Positions 50,212-59,406 of a stretch of 64,000 nucleotides of DNA are shown here, piece by piece. The DNA lies in contig JAFZLD010000014.1 in NCBI GenBank assembly GCA_017553505.1, forward strand, positions 1 through 64,000, in the 5' to 3' direction. Made by a program: the position numbers and the translations under genes. Source of the DNA: Lachnospiraceae bacterium (lineage in GTDB: Bacteria > Bacillota > Clostridia > Lachnospirales > Lachnospiraceae). The notes beneath the pieces were generated by a model. It had not been told where the DNA came from, did no database searches, and worked only from the letters and a program-made list of their open reading frames with translations. The first letter of the stretch is position 1. Every line of letters starts with the position of its first letter.

Positions 50212-51129
50212 TTAAACTGCGTGTTCGTAATGCTGCGCGTAAGCTCCGATTCCGGGGTTAGTATTACGGTACTCCGTGGGGGTACAGCCTACCATCTCCC
50301 TGAAGGTCTTCGTGTAGTGGCTGCCGCTTGTGAAGCCTGTCTGGAAAGCGATGTCCGTAACACTTAAGTCGGAACCCGTAAGAAGCTCCATGCTCTTGGT
50401 AATGCGGTACGAAATCAGGTAATCGCCCGGGGTCTTGGCCACGTAGCGCTTGAAAATCTTAGCACAAAGAGTCTTACCCACATTACCGGAAAAAGCAATA
50501 TCCTCAAGGGAAATCTTATCCATGTAATGGTCCTGTATAAAGGACATCATGCTCTTGAAAGTAGACGCATGAATCGGCACCGCCTGCTTGGCCGTCGAGA
50601 AGTCGATGTGCTCGTGCATAAGTCTTAAGCACTTAAAAGAAGCTTCGATAATCTCAAGCTCCAAGGTCTTAGGGTCCTTGTTCTCATCAAACAGATTCAA
50701 AAGTTCATCGATAATTTTCTTGGTCCAATTATCCTGCTTCAAAAGAATGTAGTCATTACATCCGGCCGCAAGAATCGGTGCCACGTAGCGCTGCTCAATG
50801 TAGTTGGACGCGCACATGTATGAAGGATGAATGACAAGGCACAGGAACTCACAATAGCTTCCCTTATTGGACCAGTTGGAGTGAATACGCTTAGAGTTAA
50901 CGCAGATACCCTCACCCTTATCAAGGTGAATCTGCTTACCGTTAACCATGAACTCAATGCATCCGTCCAGCACATAGAAATACTCTATATCCTCATGCCA
51001 GTGCTCCGGAATATAAGTGGTGATGCCCGGTCTTATAAAGTGACGGTCTCTGAAGCAGTAAAACAAAGGATTGTTGTAATCAAAGATCTGTGACTTGTCT
51101 GAGCGGGTTGTAATAATATCTTTGTTCAT
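50212..51129 (-). CDS. AraC family regulator with N-terminal cupin
   Basis: The 305-residue protein has a cupin sugar-binding type domain (about 30-110, YIPEHWHEDIEYFYVLDGCI and GKQIHLDKGEGICVN). Its C-terminal AraC DNA-binding domain has two HTHs (MDKISLEDIAFSGNVGKTL and DIAFQTGFTSGSHYTKTFRE, then GCTPTEYR). It likely senses a sugar or related metabolite and activates nearby or distant catabolic genes. It is monocistronic. No obvious operator pair was found. Confidence 0.9.
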   Translation of the reverse strand: MNKDIITTRSDKSQIFDYNNPLFYCFRDRHFIRPGITTYIPEHWHEDIEYFYVLDGCIEFMVNGKQIHLDKGEGICVNSKRIHSNWSNKGSYCEFLCLVIHPSYMCASNYIEQRYVAPILAAGCNDYILLKQDNWTKKIIDELLNLFDENKDPKTLELEIIEASFKCLRLMHEHIDFSTAKQAVPIHASTFKSMMSFIQDHYMDKISLEDIAFSGNVGKTLCAKIFKRYVAKTPGDYLISYRITKSMELLTGSDLSVTDIAFQTGFTSGSHYTKTFREMVGCTPTEYRNTNPGIGAYAQHYEHAV

Positions 51130-51278
51130 TGTAATAATCTAACGCCTCCGCGTGATAAAATGACAAAATCGCGGTATATTTGATATATAATTGTCTCTCA
51201 CCGTGTGATATTATCATATCAAAAGAAAGAAAATAAAGCAATACAATTGTTCACAAGTCATATCAACATATCCTTCTA

Positions 51279-51325
51279 GGTCCTAAGGACCGCAGAGAGA
51301 AGCAGCCAGCCACTGCTTCTTTTTG
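51279..51325 (+). other. Orphan plus-strand hairpin pair with terminator, possible small RNA
   Basis: GGTCC-TAA-GGACC (51279-51291) is followed by GAAGCA-GCCAGCCAC-TGCTTC and TTTTTGTTTT. This forms a plus-strand intrinsic terminator with no plus-strand ORF upstream. It sits in the 257-base gap between the AraC start and the small coiled protein. A short transcript starting near 51190 (TATAAT at 51186-51191, no good -35) is possible. Confidence 0.4.
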
Positions 51326-51352
51326 TTTTATGAAAAAGCATATAGCTATAAT

Positions 51353-51384
51353 AAAACCCGGGGCTTCATAAAGCCTCGGGTTTT
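51353..51384. terminator. Bidirectional terminator of the sigH operon
   Basis: AAAACCCG-GGC-TTCATAAA-GCC-CGGGTTTT. Confidence 0.8.
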
Positions 51385-51386
51385 AA

Positions 51387-51680
51387 TTAACTGTTCTTAA
51401 TATCTTCAAGGGTTCCCTTAAGGTCCTCGATAGCCTTCGATGCATTGGCAATTTCTCTGAACTGCTTCTCGAATTCGGGATCGAACTCTCCGTCCTTGTG
51501 CATCTCGTAATACTTGCGACCAATTGCCATGTATGAGCGGTTTACAAGATTCTCGCAGGTCTTGATTTCGCTTCGCACTTCAAGAGCATCGAGTGTATCG
51601 TTCTTTTTCTTGGTGAAACGCTCCACGAGCTCTCCGATAAAGTTTATAAACTTTTCAACCATTTCCCAGAAATCATTCAT
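51387..51680 (-). CDS. Small coiled-coil protein, last gene of the sigH operon
   Basis: The 97-residue protein begins MNDFWEMVEKFINFIGELVE and is strongly helical with EVRSEIKTCENLVNRSYMAI and GRKYYEMHKD. It is probably membrane-associated through its amphipathic N-terminus. It overlaps the sigma factor stop by 8 bases and has GGAG upstream. It belongs to a recurrent type of Lachnospiraceae protein of unknown function, similar to zinc-ribbon coils but without the ribbon. Confidence 0.65.
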   Translation of the reverse strand: MNDFWEMVEKFINFIGELVERFTKKKNDTLDALEVRSEIKTCENLVNRSYMAIGRKYYEMHKDGEFDPEFEKQFREIANASKAIEDLKGTLEDIKNS

Positions 51681-52323
51681 TAGTTTTTCTCTCCTCAAGT
51701 TTCTTTTTAATTTTACCCTTAGCGCGTGTAAGCGCGTTGTCGGTGGATTTCTCGTCGCGGCCTAAGACCTTGGCTATCTGAATGTAGCTCATGCCCGTAA
51801 GGTGAAGCTCGACGGCCTCGCGTTCGAAGTCGGAAAGGTCCGAATCGATAAAATGCTCGATGTCTTCCACGTTCTCCCTGTCAATCATGATTGCCTCGGG
51901 ATCGCCGTCACCGCCTGCCAGAGTGTCCTCCAAGCTCTTCTCACTGCTCTCGCCTTCCGACTCAAAGGTCTGGCTAAAAGAAATGTACGTATTAAGCGGC
52001 ATGTGTTTCTTACGCCCCGAAGCTGTCACTGCGGTGTACATCTGCCTCGACACACAAAGGTCGGCAAAAGTAAGAAAGCTTGCGTCCCTTCCCGCGTCGT
52101 AATCCCTGATGGCCTTGAAAAGCCCTATCATGCCTTCCTGAATTAAATCCTCTGCGTCGGCACCTAAGATGTACATGGACTTGGCCTTGGCTCTCACGAG
52201 GTTCTTGTACTTATCAAGGATGTACTCGGTAATGCCGGGCTCGCCTTCACGCAAGCGAAGAATAAGCTCTTCGTCGGTGGCGTCGCCGTATTTATTTCTG
52301 TAATCTTTGTCTTGCAATCTCAA
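51673..52323 (-). CDS. sigH: RNA polymerase sigma-H-type factor
   Basis: The 216-residue protein matches SigH. It has DEELILRLREGEPGITEYIL at the start, region 2 with YILGADAEDLIQEGMIGLFK and AIRDYD, FLTFADLCVSRQMYTAV, and region 4 DFEREAVELHLTGMSYIQIA followed by KSTDNALTRAKGKIKKKL. SigH directs transition-phase and sporulation-type genes. Start is TTG at 52323 behind GGGAG inside the rlmB end, giving a 32-base overlap. It sits in the conserved mrnC-rlmB-sigH order. Confidence 0.93.
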   Translation of the reverse strand: MRLQDKDYRNKYGDATDEELILRLREGEPGITEYILDKYKNLVRAKAKSMYILGADAEDLIQEGMIGLFKAIRDYDAGRDASFLTFADLCVSRQMYTAVTASGRKKHMPLNTYISFSQTFESEGESSEKSLEDTLAGGDGDPEAIMIDRENVEDIEHFIDSDLSDFEREAVELHLTGMSYIQIAKVLGRDEKSTDNALTRAKGKIKKKLEERKTNE

Positions 52324-53032
52324 AGCTTAATACTCCCATTGCAACGGATGCGTTAAGTGAATCTATGTCGCCCTTCATGGGAATGCGGGCTACGAAGTCA
52401 CACTTCTCACGCACAAGTCTTGATACGCCTTCGCCTTCATTGCCGATGACAAGTCCGATGGGGCCTGTAAGATTAAGGTCGTACATAACCTCGCCTTCCA
52501 TGTCAGCGCAGACGAACCACAAACCTTTTTCTTTTAACTCTTCGATGGTCTTGGAAAGATTGGTAACCTTAACCACGGGAGTGTAATTGAGCGCGCCTGC
52601 AGAAGTGCGGGCAACAGTTGCAGTTAAGCCCACCGCGCGGTTCTTGGGGATAATAACTCCGTGAGCTCCTACAAGATTGGCGGTTCTTATAATGGCGCCA
52701 AGGTTGTGAGGGTCTTCGATTCCGTCTAAGATAATTACGAAAGGAGCTTCTCCCTTCTTCTTAGCAAGTGCGAAGATATCCTCCATCTCGGAATAATCGT
52801 ATGCCGCACTTACTGCGATAACGCCCTGATGATGACCGGTCTGAGACATCTGATCGAGGCGGTCTTTGTCTACGTACTTAATTATCGTATCCTGTTTCTT
52901 GGCCTCTCTTTTAATCGTAAGTACGGGGCCGTCCTGGCAACCGTCGAGCACGTAAAGTCTGTCTACGGTCTTGCCGGATCTGAAGGCTTCAAGCACAGCG
53001 TTGCGGCCTTCTATCATTGATTCATTACTCAT
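52292..53032 (-). CDS. rlmB: 23S rRNA (guanosine-2'-O-)-methyltransferase RlmB
   Basis: The 246-residue SpoU-family protein has the N-terminal substrate-binding domain (MIEGRNAVLEAFRSGKTVDR). Its knotted SAM-binding domain has the motifs ILDGIEDPHNLGAIIRTANL, VARTSAGALNYTPVV and PIGLVIGNEGEGVSRLV, then IPMKGDIDSLNASVAMGV. It methylates G2251 (E. coli numbering) in the large-subunit rRNA. It is in the usual cluster with mrnC and sigH. It starts 7 bases after the mrnC stop. Confidence 0.93.
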   Translation of the reverse strand: MSNESMIEGRNAVLEAFRSGKTVDRLYVLDGCQDGPVLTIKREAKKQDTIIKYVDKDRLDQMSQTGHHQGVIAVSAAYDYSEMEDIFALAKKKGEAPFVIILDGIEDPHNLGAIIRTANLVGAHGVIIPKNRAVGLTATVARTSAGALNYTPVVKVTNLSKTIEELKEKGLWFVCADMEGEVMYDLNLTGPIGLVIGNEGEGVSRLVREKCDFVARIPMKGDIDSLNASVAMGVLSFEIARQRLQK

Positions 53033-53039
53033 AATACCT

Positions 53040-53471
53040 CTATTCTGCGGGCTTCTCTATAACGCCCTTTTCTATTAATTCAAGCATTCTCGCGGTCTCA
53101 CCTTTAAGATACAGGTAACCCATTAACGCTTCAAAACCTGTGGCCTTGCGATAGTCGCCTATAGAAGCGTTCTTGGCCTTGGTGGCGGACTTGGCGTTGC
53201 GGCCGCGCTTGTAAATGTCGGCTTCTTCCTCCGTAAGTAGCGGCAAAAGAACATCTGCCGCATCGGCCTGGGCCTTGGCATTCACGTAGTGTATCGCGTC
53301 CTTGTGAACCTTCTCTATGGGGCGATTGCCCTTGGAAAGCGTCACGGTGCGCACCACCACTTCGTATATCGCGTCGCCTATGTGGGCAAGTATAAGCGGT
53401 GCCACCTCTGCGGGGTTAATGTCCGCGAGAGCGAATTTGTCTTTAATTTCTTTATAAAGGAATTCATCCAT
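53040..53471 (-). CDS. mrnC: Mini-ribonuclease III
   Basis: The 143-residue protein has the single RNase III catalytic domain of Mini-III without a dsRNA-binding domain. It has LAHIGDAIYEVVVRTVTLSK (catalytic Asp), VHKDAIHYVNAKAQADAADV, EADIYKRGRNAKSATKAKNA and DYRKATGFEALMGYLYLKGE (catalytic Glu). It matures 23S rRNA ends. It overlaps cysE by 8 bases. Confidence 0.93.
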   Translation of the reverse strand: MDEFLYKEIKDKFALADINPAEVAPLILAHIGDAIYEVVVRTVTLSKGNRPIEKVHKDAIHYVNAKAQADAADVLLPLLTEEEADIYKRGRNAKSATKAKNASIGDYRKATGFEALMGYLYLKGETARMLELIEKGVIEKPAE

Positions 53472-54138
53472 TGAACTTCTTGCTTAACTCCTTAAGTCTC
53501 TCTTCCAGATCAAGCACACGGTTGATAAGCTCGCTGTTGGCCTGCTGAAGGTTCGAAATGTCCTCGCGTACGGGGTCGGGAAGGTCTACCTGATTGAGCT
53601 CTTCCTGAGGAAGCAATGCATCCGCGCGCTTCACCACACGACCGGGAACGCCCACAACAGTAGAGTTCGGAGGCACTTCCTCAAGCACCACGGAACCCGC
53701 ACCGATTTTGGAATTATCCCCAATCTTAAAGGACCCGAGCACCTTCGCGCCGGCGCTTACCATTACGTTATTGCCAAGGGTAGGATGACGCTTGCCCTGC
53801 TCCTTACCTGTACCGCCGAGGGTAACTCCCTGATAAAGCGTACAGTTGTCGCCGATTATGGTAGTCTCACCGATAATAACTCCGTTGCCGTGGTCGATAA
53901 AAAGTCCCTTACCGATCTCCGCACCGGGGTGAATCTCGATACCCGTCTTGCGCGCAGCCTTCTGGGAAATGTATCTTGCCCAGAAATAATGACCCTTCTT
54001 GTAGAGTCTGTGCGCCCTTCTGTAGCTAAGCATAACCTTGAAACTGGGGTATAAGAATACCTCCCAGTTACAGTGGATAGCCGGGTCACGTTCTTTGATC
54101 AATTGTATTTCTTCTTTAATCTCTTTGATAATACCCAT
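53464..54138 (-). CDS. cysE: Serine O-acetyltransferase
   Basis: The 224-residue protein has the left-handed beta-helix of CysE: HPGAEIGKGLFIDHGNGVII, GETTIIGDNCTLYQGVTLGG and GNNVMVSAGAKVLGSFKIGD, with catalytic His/Asp in DHGNG. An extended C-terminal helix is present (ISNLQQANSELINRVLDLEE), forming a coiled tail rather than the usual CysK-binding C-terminal Ile. The N-terminus is the short EpsC-like form. It starts the cysE-mrnC-rlmB-sigH unit, where the usual cysS between cysE and mrnC is absent. Confidence 0.93.
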   Translation of the reverse strand: MGIIKEIKEEIQLIKERDPAIHCNWEVFLYPSFKVMLSYRRAHRLYKKGHYFWARYISQKAARKTGIEIHPGAEIGKGLFIDHGNGVIIGETTIIGDNCTLYQGVTLGGTGKEQGKRHPTLGNNVMVSAGAKVLGSFKIGDNSKIGAGSVVLEEVPPNSTVVGVPGRVVKRADALLPQEELNQVDLPDPVREDISNLQQANSELINRVLDLEERLKELSKKFNG

Positions 54139-54224
54139 AATCGTACCTTTAAGCGTGATAACTCATTGTAATCCATTTTAAAAAACTTTTCAATGAAGGG
54201 AGGGCACATCCCAAATATTTTCGC

Positions 54225-54255
54225 CAAAGAAAAGCCACCGGCAGACCCGATGGCT
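54225..54255 (-). terminator. Intrinsic terminator of the lipid-kinase operon
   Basis: Minus-strand AGCCATCGG-GTCTG-CCGGTGGCT followed by TTTCTTTGG. Confidence 0.7.
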
Positions 54256-54260
54256 GATTT

Positions 54261-55115
54261 TTATCTGTGTACTTTGTACGATTTAACATCAAGAACTGTC
54301 TCGCCGTCAATCTGAAGCGCGCAGGGGCGGTCGAACTTAACCTCCACCTCGCGGCTCTTAATCTGAATGACTTCCTTGCGATGCTTAATGTGCTCGCCCT
54401 TGCCGATACCCGAGAATATGAGAAGCGTTTTAAGCCTGCTCCTACCTCTGAATATCATGGTAGTAACGGTGTCGTCTTCGTTAAGGCGCTTCTGCCCGGG
54501 TGTGGCCTTCATGCCTCCGCCGTAGTAGCGTCCGTTCATGGTAGGCGCTATCCACACATGGTCGAACACTTTCTTGTGCCCGTCGGAGATGACTGCTGCC
54601 GTTACGGGCTTAAACTTAAAAAGAAGTCCCTTGATGGCAATAGCCGCATAATTGACGGGCTTATCGCTCTTCTGTCTGAACTTGTCGCCCTCCTCACAGC
54701 AGTAGCCGTCGATGCCGTAACCGATACCGTTTATGAAGCGGTATGTCTCGCCTTTAACCGTAACCTTCGGAAGGTTCTTAATATACGTGTTGAGAAGCAC
54801 CAGCCCCGGATTGCCGTCGGGTCTGACATCTCTCATAAAATCGTTACCCGATCCCGAAGGGAAATAATATACCTCTCTCGGAAGCTCTTCATCGCCTATA
54901 GTATTTACGAAGCGATTAATCGTACCGTCTCCGCCCGAAAGAACAAGCGTCTTGTCCCCGGGAAGCTCTCTCATAAATTTCTTGATATCTTCTATCGAAA
55001 GAATGCTCTCGTACTCAAACTCGCCGTCCGTGACCGCAGTCTCAATCTCAGTCGCACTCATAAAGCCCCTGCCGCTGTTCGACAGAGGATTAAAAATCAC
55101 ATAATATTTACCCAT
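54261..55115 (-). CDS. Diacylglycerol kinase-like (YegS/DgkB family) protein
   Basis: The 284-residue protein begins MGKYYVIFNPLSNSGRGFMS with the conserved NP.S..G, then LVLSGGDGTINRFVN (GGDGT) and YFPSGSGNDFMRD. Near the end are GRYYGGGMKATPGQKRLNED and a late VKFDRPCALQIDGE. It phosphorylates diacylglycerol or a related lipid. ATG at 55115 follows AAAGGAG (11 bases away), and the longer start at 55238 lies inside the upstream gene. It is transcribed with the esterase 52 bases upstream. Confidence 0.88.
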   Translation of the reverse strand: MGKYYVIFNPLSNSGRGFMSATEIETAVTDGEFEYESILSIEDIKKFMRELPGDKTLVLSGGDGTINRFVNTIGDEELPREVYYFPSGSGNDFMRDVRPDGNPGLVLLNTYIKNLPKVTVKGETYRFINGIGYGIDGYCCEEGDKFRQKSDKPVNYAAIAIKGLLFKFKPVTAAVISDGHKKVFDHVWIAPTMNGRYYGGGMKATPGQKRLNEDDTVTTMIFRGRSRLKTLLIFSGIGKGEHIKHRKEVIQIKSREVEVKFDRPCALQIDGETVLDVKSYKVHR

Positions 55116-55167
55116 TACATCTAACACTCCTTTGTAACCATCCGGAGTATTATAGACCCCCATACCT

Positions 55168-56226
55168 TTATTTTTCCATATACAGATTCTGACTTCTGCA
55201 CAAAAAATCATGACGGCTCGAGAAAATATCGCTGTCAAAGTATTTCACGATTAATTCTGCATCCTCATCCGTCACCGCATGTCCGACCTTGTGCACGTGA
55301 ATTGCGAAATGCCTGTTGAGCCCCGCCTCCTCGTAGTAAGGAAGCGCTCTGTTGTAGCACTCCCACATTGCGGGGGCGTTAACCCAGTCCTCGCCTGTAG
55401 CTGCGCAGACTATGAAGTAGTACACTTCAGGGTCCATCGCCAGCGCCGCAAGCATCTCCTGATTGATCGGAATCTCCTCCTCGGTCTTGTACTGCAAGAA
55501 CTTATCCACGAACCATCCGCGCTCCGCATCCGACTGCAGGCACGAAAGTGGCTCGTTCTCGCCGTAAGTGTAGTCTGCCGGCGCATCCACCTCAGTCAAA
55601 TCATAGGTCTTACCCTGCGACTTAACTCCGTAAAGCGCCAGTCCGCCCGCTCCCGAGCACGTAGGCACCACCATCTTGAATCTGTGGTCAAAAGCACCGC
55701 ACACCGCAGTCGCCTTGCCCCATCTCGAAACGCCCGTCACTACCGCAAGGTTCGGGTCGAATCCAAGCTCGGCTCCCAGACCCGCCTTAACCGCATCCAG
55801 CACCTTCGCGGCACCCCAGGCCCATGCCATCAGCACACCCGTCTGTTCTTTTTCCTCCCCGTAAGGGTACAATTTGTAAAAGCATCCGTCATGCTTGCAA
55901 TCGTCCGACGCAATCTCCCTAGTATCCATGAATATCAGTCCGAAGCCCGCCTTCGTGAATGTATCCACCGGCTGAATCGGGTGCATGCATATCACAAAAG
56001 GATGTGCTCCTTTATGCGGCGCGTCTTCCTCCGGCTTAATCACTCTAACGGTAAAAGAAACCCCGTCTACATTTATCTTAACCGGCTCCCCCGGAATCTC
56101 CTGTCCGAAGAACGTCACCGGTTCAGTCTTCGCCGGGTCAAGTATCTCGTAGCTTACACTCTCTCCGCTACGCCACTTACCGTATTCATTCTCTTCAAAA
56201 AACTTAATCAGTTTCTGTCTGTCCAT
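55168..56226 (-). CDS. CE15-like glucuronoyl esterase family protein
   Basis: The 352-residue protein has the glucuronoyl-esterase elbow VVTGVSRWGKATAVCGAFDH (G-x-S-R-x-G). A long C-terminal domain has DWVNAPAMWECYN and a His in IHVHKVGHAVTDEDAE. The N-terminal part contains YEILDPAKTEPVTFFGQ and VICMHPIQPV. Such enzymes cleave ester links between glucuronic acid of xylan and lignin or related esters. Unlike extracellular members it lacks a signal peptide, so it would act on imported oligomers. The family call is moderate. Confidence 0.72.
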   Translation of the reverse strand: MDRQKLIKFFEENEYGKWRSGESVSYEILDPAKTEPVTFFGQEIPGEPVKINVDGVSFTVRVIKPEEDAPHKGAHPFVICMHPIQPVDTFTKAGFGLIFMDTREIASDDCKHDGCFYKLYPYGEEKEQTGVLMAWAWGAAKVLDAVKAGLGAELGFDPNLAVVTGVSRWGKATAVCGAFDHRFKMVVPTCSGAGGLALYGVKSQGKTYDLTEVDAPADYTYGENEPLSCLQSDAERGWFVDKFLQYKTEEEIPINQEMLAALAMDPEVYYFIVCAATGEDWVNAPAMWECYNRALPYYEEAGLNRHFAIHVHKVGHAVTDEDAELIVKYFDSDIFSSRHDFLCRSQNLYMEK

Positions 56227-56361
56227 ACCCGTAACCTCCTATGCAGAAACGCCTCTTTGTCGGTTTCCGCAACGACTATATTATACCAAACAGCGCCTTC
56301 TTTTTCATTCTTCAAGTTTTGCCAAAAACTTCTCTGATATTGCCCCGTTTGGTGAAACGTA

Positions 56362-57502
<1,141 letters not shown>

Positions 57503-57513
57503 ACGCAAAAATA

Positions 57514-57549
57514 CAGCGATGGGTCTTTTAGCCCATCGCTGCTTTTTTT
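57514..57549 (+). terminator. Intrinsic terminator of the esterase gene
   Basis: CAGCGATGGG-TCTTTTAG-CCCATCGCTG followed by CTTTTTTT. Confidence 0.85.
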
Positions 57550-57550
57550 G

Positions 57551-57697
57551 CTAATCTTTTCTTAATGTACCTACTACAGTCATCAGCAAACCCACTGTGC
57601 CTAGGACAAGGCATCCTATTTCCAAGCCGTTCGAACATAGACTGAGCAAAATAGCAAATAAGATAATAGCTTTTCCGATTTCAGTAAGTCTCTTCAT
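57551..57697 (-). CDS. 48-residue membrane peptide
   Basis: The frame MKRLTEIGKAIILFAILLSL, then CSNGLEIGCLVLGTVGLLMT and VVGTLRKD, gives two hydrophobic segments (about 10-21 and 25-43). GGAGGG is 9 bases before the ATG. It lies between the convergent terminator and the malic enzyme terminator. No family is recognised. The ribosome site is strong. Confidence 0.55.
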   Translation of the reverse strand: MKRLTEIGKAIILFAILLSLCSNGLEIGCLVLGTVGLLMTVVGTLRKD

Positions 57698-57841
57698 TTC
57701 TTAATACCCTCCTCAATTAATATCACCCAATCGATATTATATCCCATGATATTGCGTGATTAGATTGTATCATTCGCTTATTGTTTAGTCAATGTATCAC
57801 ATCAGTATAATTAGTTGCGCTTTATTATATTTCTTATGTTA

Positions 57842-57877
57842 AAAAGGCCTCTTATCATATAAATGAAGAGACCTTTT
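57842..57877 (-). terminator. Intrinsic terminator of the malic enzyme gene
   Basis: AAAAGG-CTCTT … AAGAG-CCTTTT stem with U-tract on the minus strand. Confidence 0.65.
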
Positions 57878-57919
57878 AATTACATCCATATTCAGTTAAG
57901 CATCGAAGATGCGTATATC

Positions 57920-59092
57920 TTAGATTCTGTTCACACCAGTCTTAACAGCTGCTGCCTTAACAGCCTCTGCTACGGTCTTGCCGACTCTCTCATCGAAAGC
58001 GTTGGGAATGATGTACTCGGGGTTGAGTTCAGCATCGGATACGAGGCTTGCGATAGCGTAAGCGGCTGCGACTTTCATTTCATCGTTGATGTCGCGGGCA
58101 CGTACGTCGAGAGCGCCGCGGAAGATACCGGGGAAGGCAAGTACGTTGTTAATCTGGTTGGGGAAGTCGGAGCGTCCGGTTCCTACAACGGCTGCGCCTG
58201 CGGCCTTGGCTTCGTCGGGGTTGATTTCGGGAACAGGGTTAGCCATCGGGAAAAGAATGGGATTGGGAGCCATTGTCTTAACCATCTCTGCGGTAACGGT
58301 ACCGGGAGCGGATACACCGATGAATACGTCGGCACCCTTGATTACATCAGCGAGAGAACCTTTCTCGTGGTTCTTGTTGGTAATCTTGGCCATTTCAACC
58401 TTCTCGGAGTTAAGGCCTTCTCGTCCTTCGTAGATGGCGCCGGTTCTGTCGCACATGATAACATTTTTAAGTCCCATGCTGACAAGAAGCTTGATGATAG
58501 CGATACCTGCGGCACCTGCGCCGGAGGTAACTACCTTAATGTCTTTAATGTCTTTCTTAACAATCTTAAGGGCGTTAATCATAGCGGCAAGCACTACAAC
58601 TGCGGTGCCGTGCTGATCGTCGTGGAAAATCGGGATGTCGCAGACTTCCTTAAGTCTTCTTTCTATTTCAAAACATCTGGGAGCGGAAATATCTTCAAGG
58701 TTAACTCCGCCGAAAGAACCAGCAAGAAGCTTAACGGTATTTACGATTTCATCAACGTCCTTGGAACGGATGCAAAGAGGGAAAGCATCTACGCCGCCGA
58801 AAGCCTTGAACAATGCGCATTTACCTTCCATAACTGGCATGCCGGCTTCGGGTCCGATATCACCAAGGCCGAGTACTGCGGTACCGTCGGTGATAACCGC
58901 TACGAGGTTGTGACGTCTGGTGTACTTGTAAGATAAGTCCACATCCTTCTGAATCTCGAGGCAGGGTTCCGCAACACCGGGAGTGTAAGCTACCGAGAGC
59001 TCTTCTTTATTGGAAACGGAGGCGCGGCTGATTACTTCAATCTTGCCGGCCCATTCTTCGTGCTGCTTAAGTGCGAATTCTTTTTTGTCCAT
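57920..59092 (-). CDS. NAD(P)-dependent malic enzyme
   Basis: The 390-residue protein has the short bacterial malic-enzyme layout: VAYTPGVAEPCLEIQKD (catalytic Tyr), AVITDGTAVLGLGDIGPEAG, GKCALFKAFGGVDAFPLC (Lys), IFHDDQHGTAVV, and the Rossmann VVTSGAGAAGIAIIKLLVSM. It ends with NPVPEINPDEAKAAGAAVVG, TGRSDFPNQINNVL. It decarboxylates malate to pyruvate in the cytoplasm. Length and motifs are complete, so it should be functional. It is monocistronic. Confidence 0.93.
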   Translation of the reverse strand: MDKKEFALKQHEEWAGKIEVISRASVSNKEELSVAYTPGVAEPCLEIQKDVDLSYKYTRRHNLVAVITDGTAVLGLGDIGPEAGMPVMEGKCALFKAFGGVDAFPLCIRSKDVDEIVNTVKLLAGSFGGVNLEDISAPRCFEIERRLKEVCDIPIFHDDQHGTAVVVLAAMINALKIVKKDIKDIKVVTSGAGAAGIAIIKLLVSMGLKNVIMCDRTGAIYEGREGLNSEKVEMAKITNKNHEKGSLADVIKGADVFIGVSAPGTVTAEMVKTMAPNPILFPMANPVPEINPDEAKAAGAAVVGTGRSDFPNQINNVLAFPGIFRGALDVRARDINDEMKVAAAYAIASLVSDAELNPEYIIPNAFDERVGKTVAEAVKAAAVKTGVNRI

Positions 59093-59205
59093 GATAATAG
59101 TCTCCTATGAAAGTTTATCGTTGATAGTATATCACTTTAGTCAAATAAAGCAAATACAATTTAATCAAACTTTTATTGTTACTAGGGGAAGTTTTTTGTA
59201 TAATT

Positions 59206-59400
59206 GAGCCGGAATAAGTCCGAAGGACTTATTCGAAGGCGACCGATAATAAAGCGCTTTAGCGGTTTATTATAGAGCCGGACCAAACCCAAAGGGTCTA
59301 TTCGAAGGCGACCGATAATAAATCGCTTTAGCGGTTTATTATATGGCTGGGCCAAGTCTGAAGGACTCATTCCGAAAGCGATCGATAATAAAGAGAGGAT
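59206..59400. repeat. Array C: 69-bp tandem repeat, two full and one partial copy
   Basis: Copies start at 59206, 59275 and 59344 (period exactly 69). Each carries a first palindrome (perfect in copy 1: AATAAGTCC-GAA-GGACTTATT), then GAAGGCGACC, then ATAATAAA-GCGCTTTAGCGG-TTTATTAT. The third copy stops at AATAAAGAG and runs into the ribosome site of the next gene. It lies in the leader of 59407-60063, so it is probably transcribed. Confidence 0.9.
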
Positions 59401-59406
59401 ATCAGC

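Noticed and set aside
51279-51325. Signal recognition particle RNA
   Set aside because: Only short stretches (AGGTCC, GAAGCAGCC) resemble the SRP core; the GGAA tetraloop and domain IV bulges are missing.
55279-56337. A 352-codon plus-strand frame opposite the CE15-like gene
   Set aside because: Arg/His/Leu-rich shadow of a well-supported minus-strand gene.
57863-58936. A 357-codon open frame on the plus strand opposite the malic enzyme
   Set aside because: It is an antisense shadow of a strongly conserved gene. Composition is unlike a protein (Cys/Gly/Val-rich) and it has no ribosome site.
59182-59370. A 62-codon minus-strand ORF with repeated NKPLKRFIIGRL in array C
   Set aside because: Product of the 69-bp (23-codon) repeat; no ribosome site and the sequence is better explained by the hairpins.
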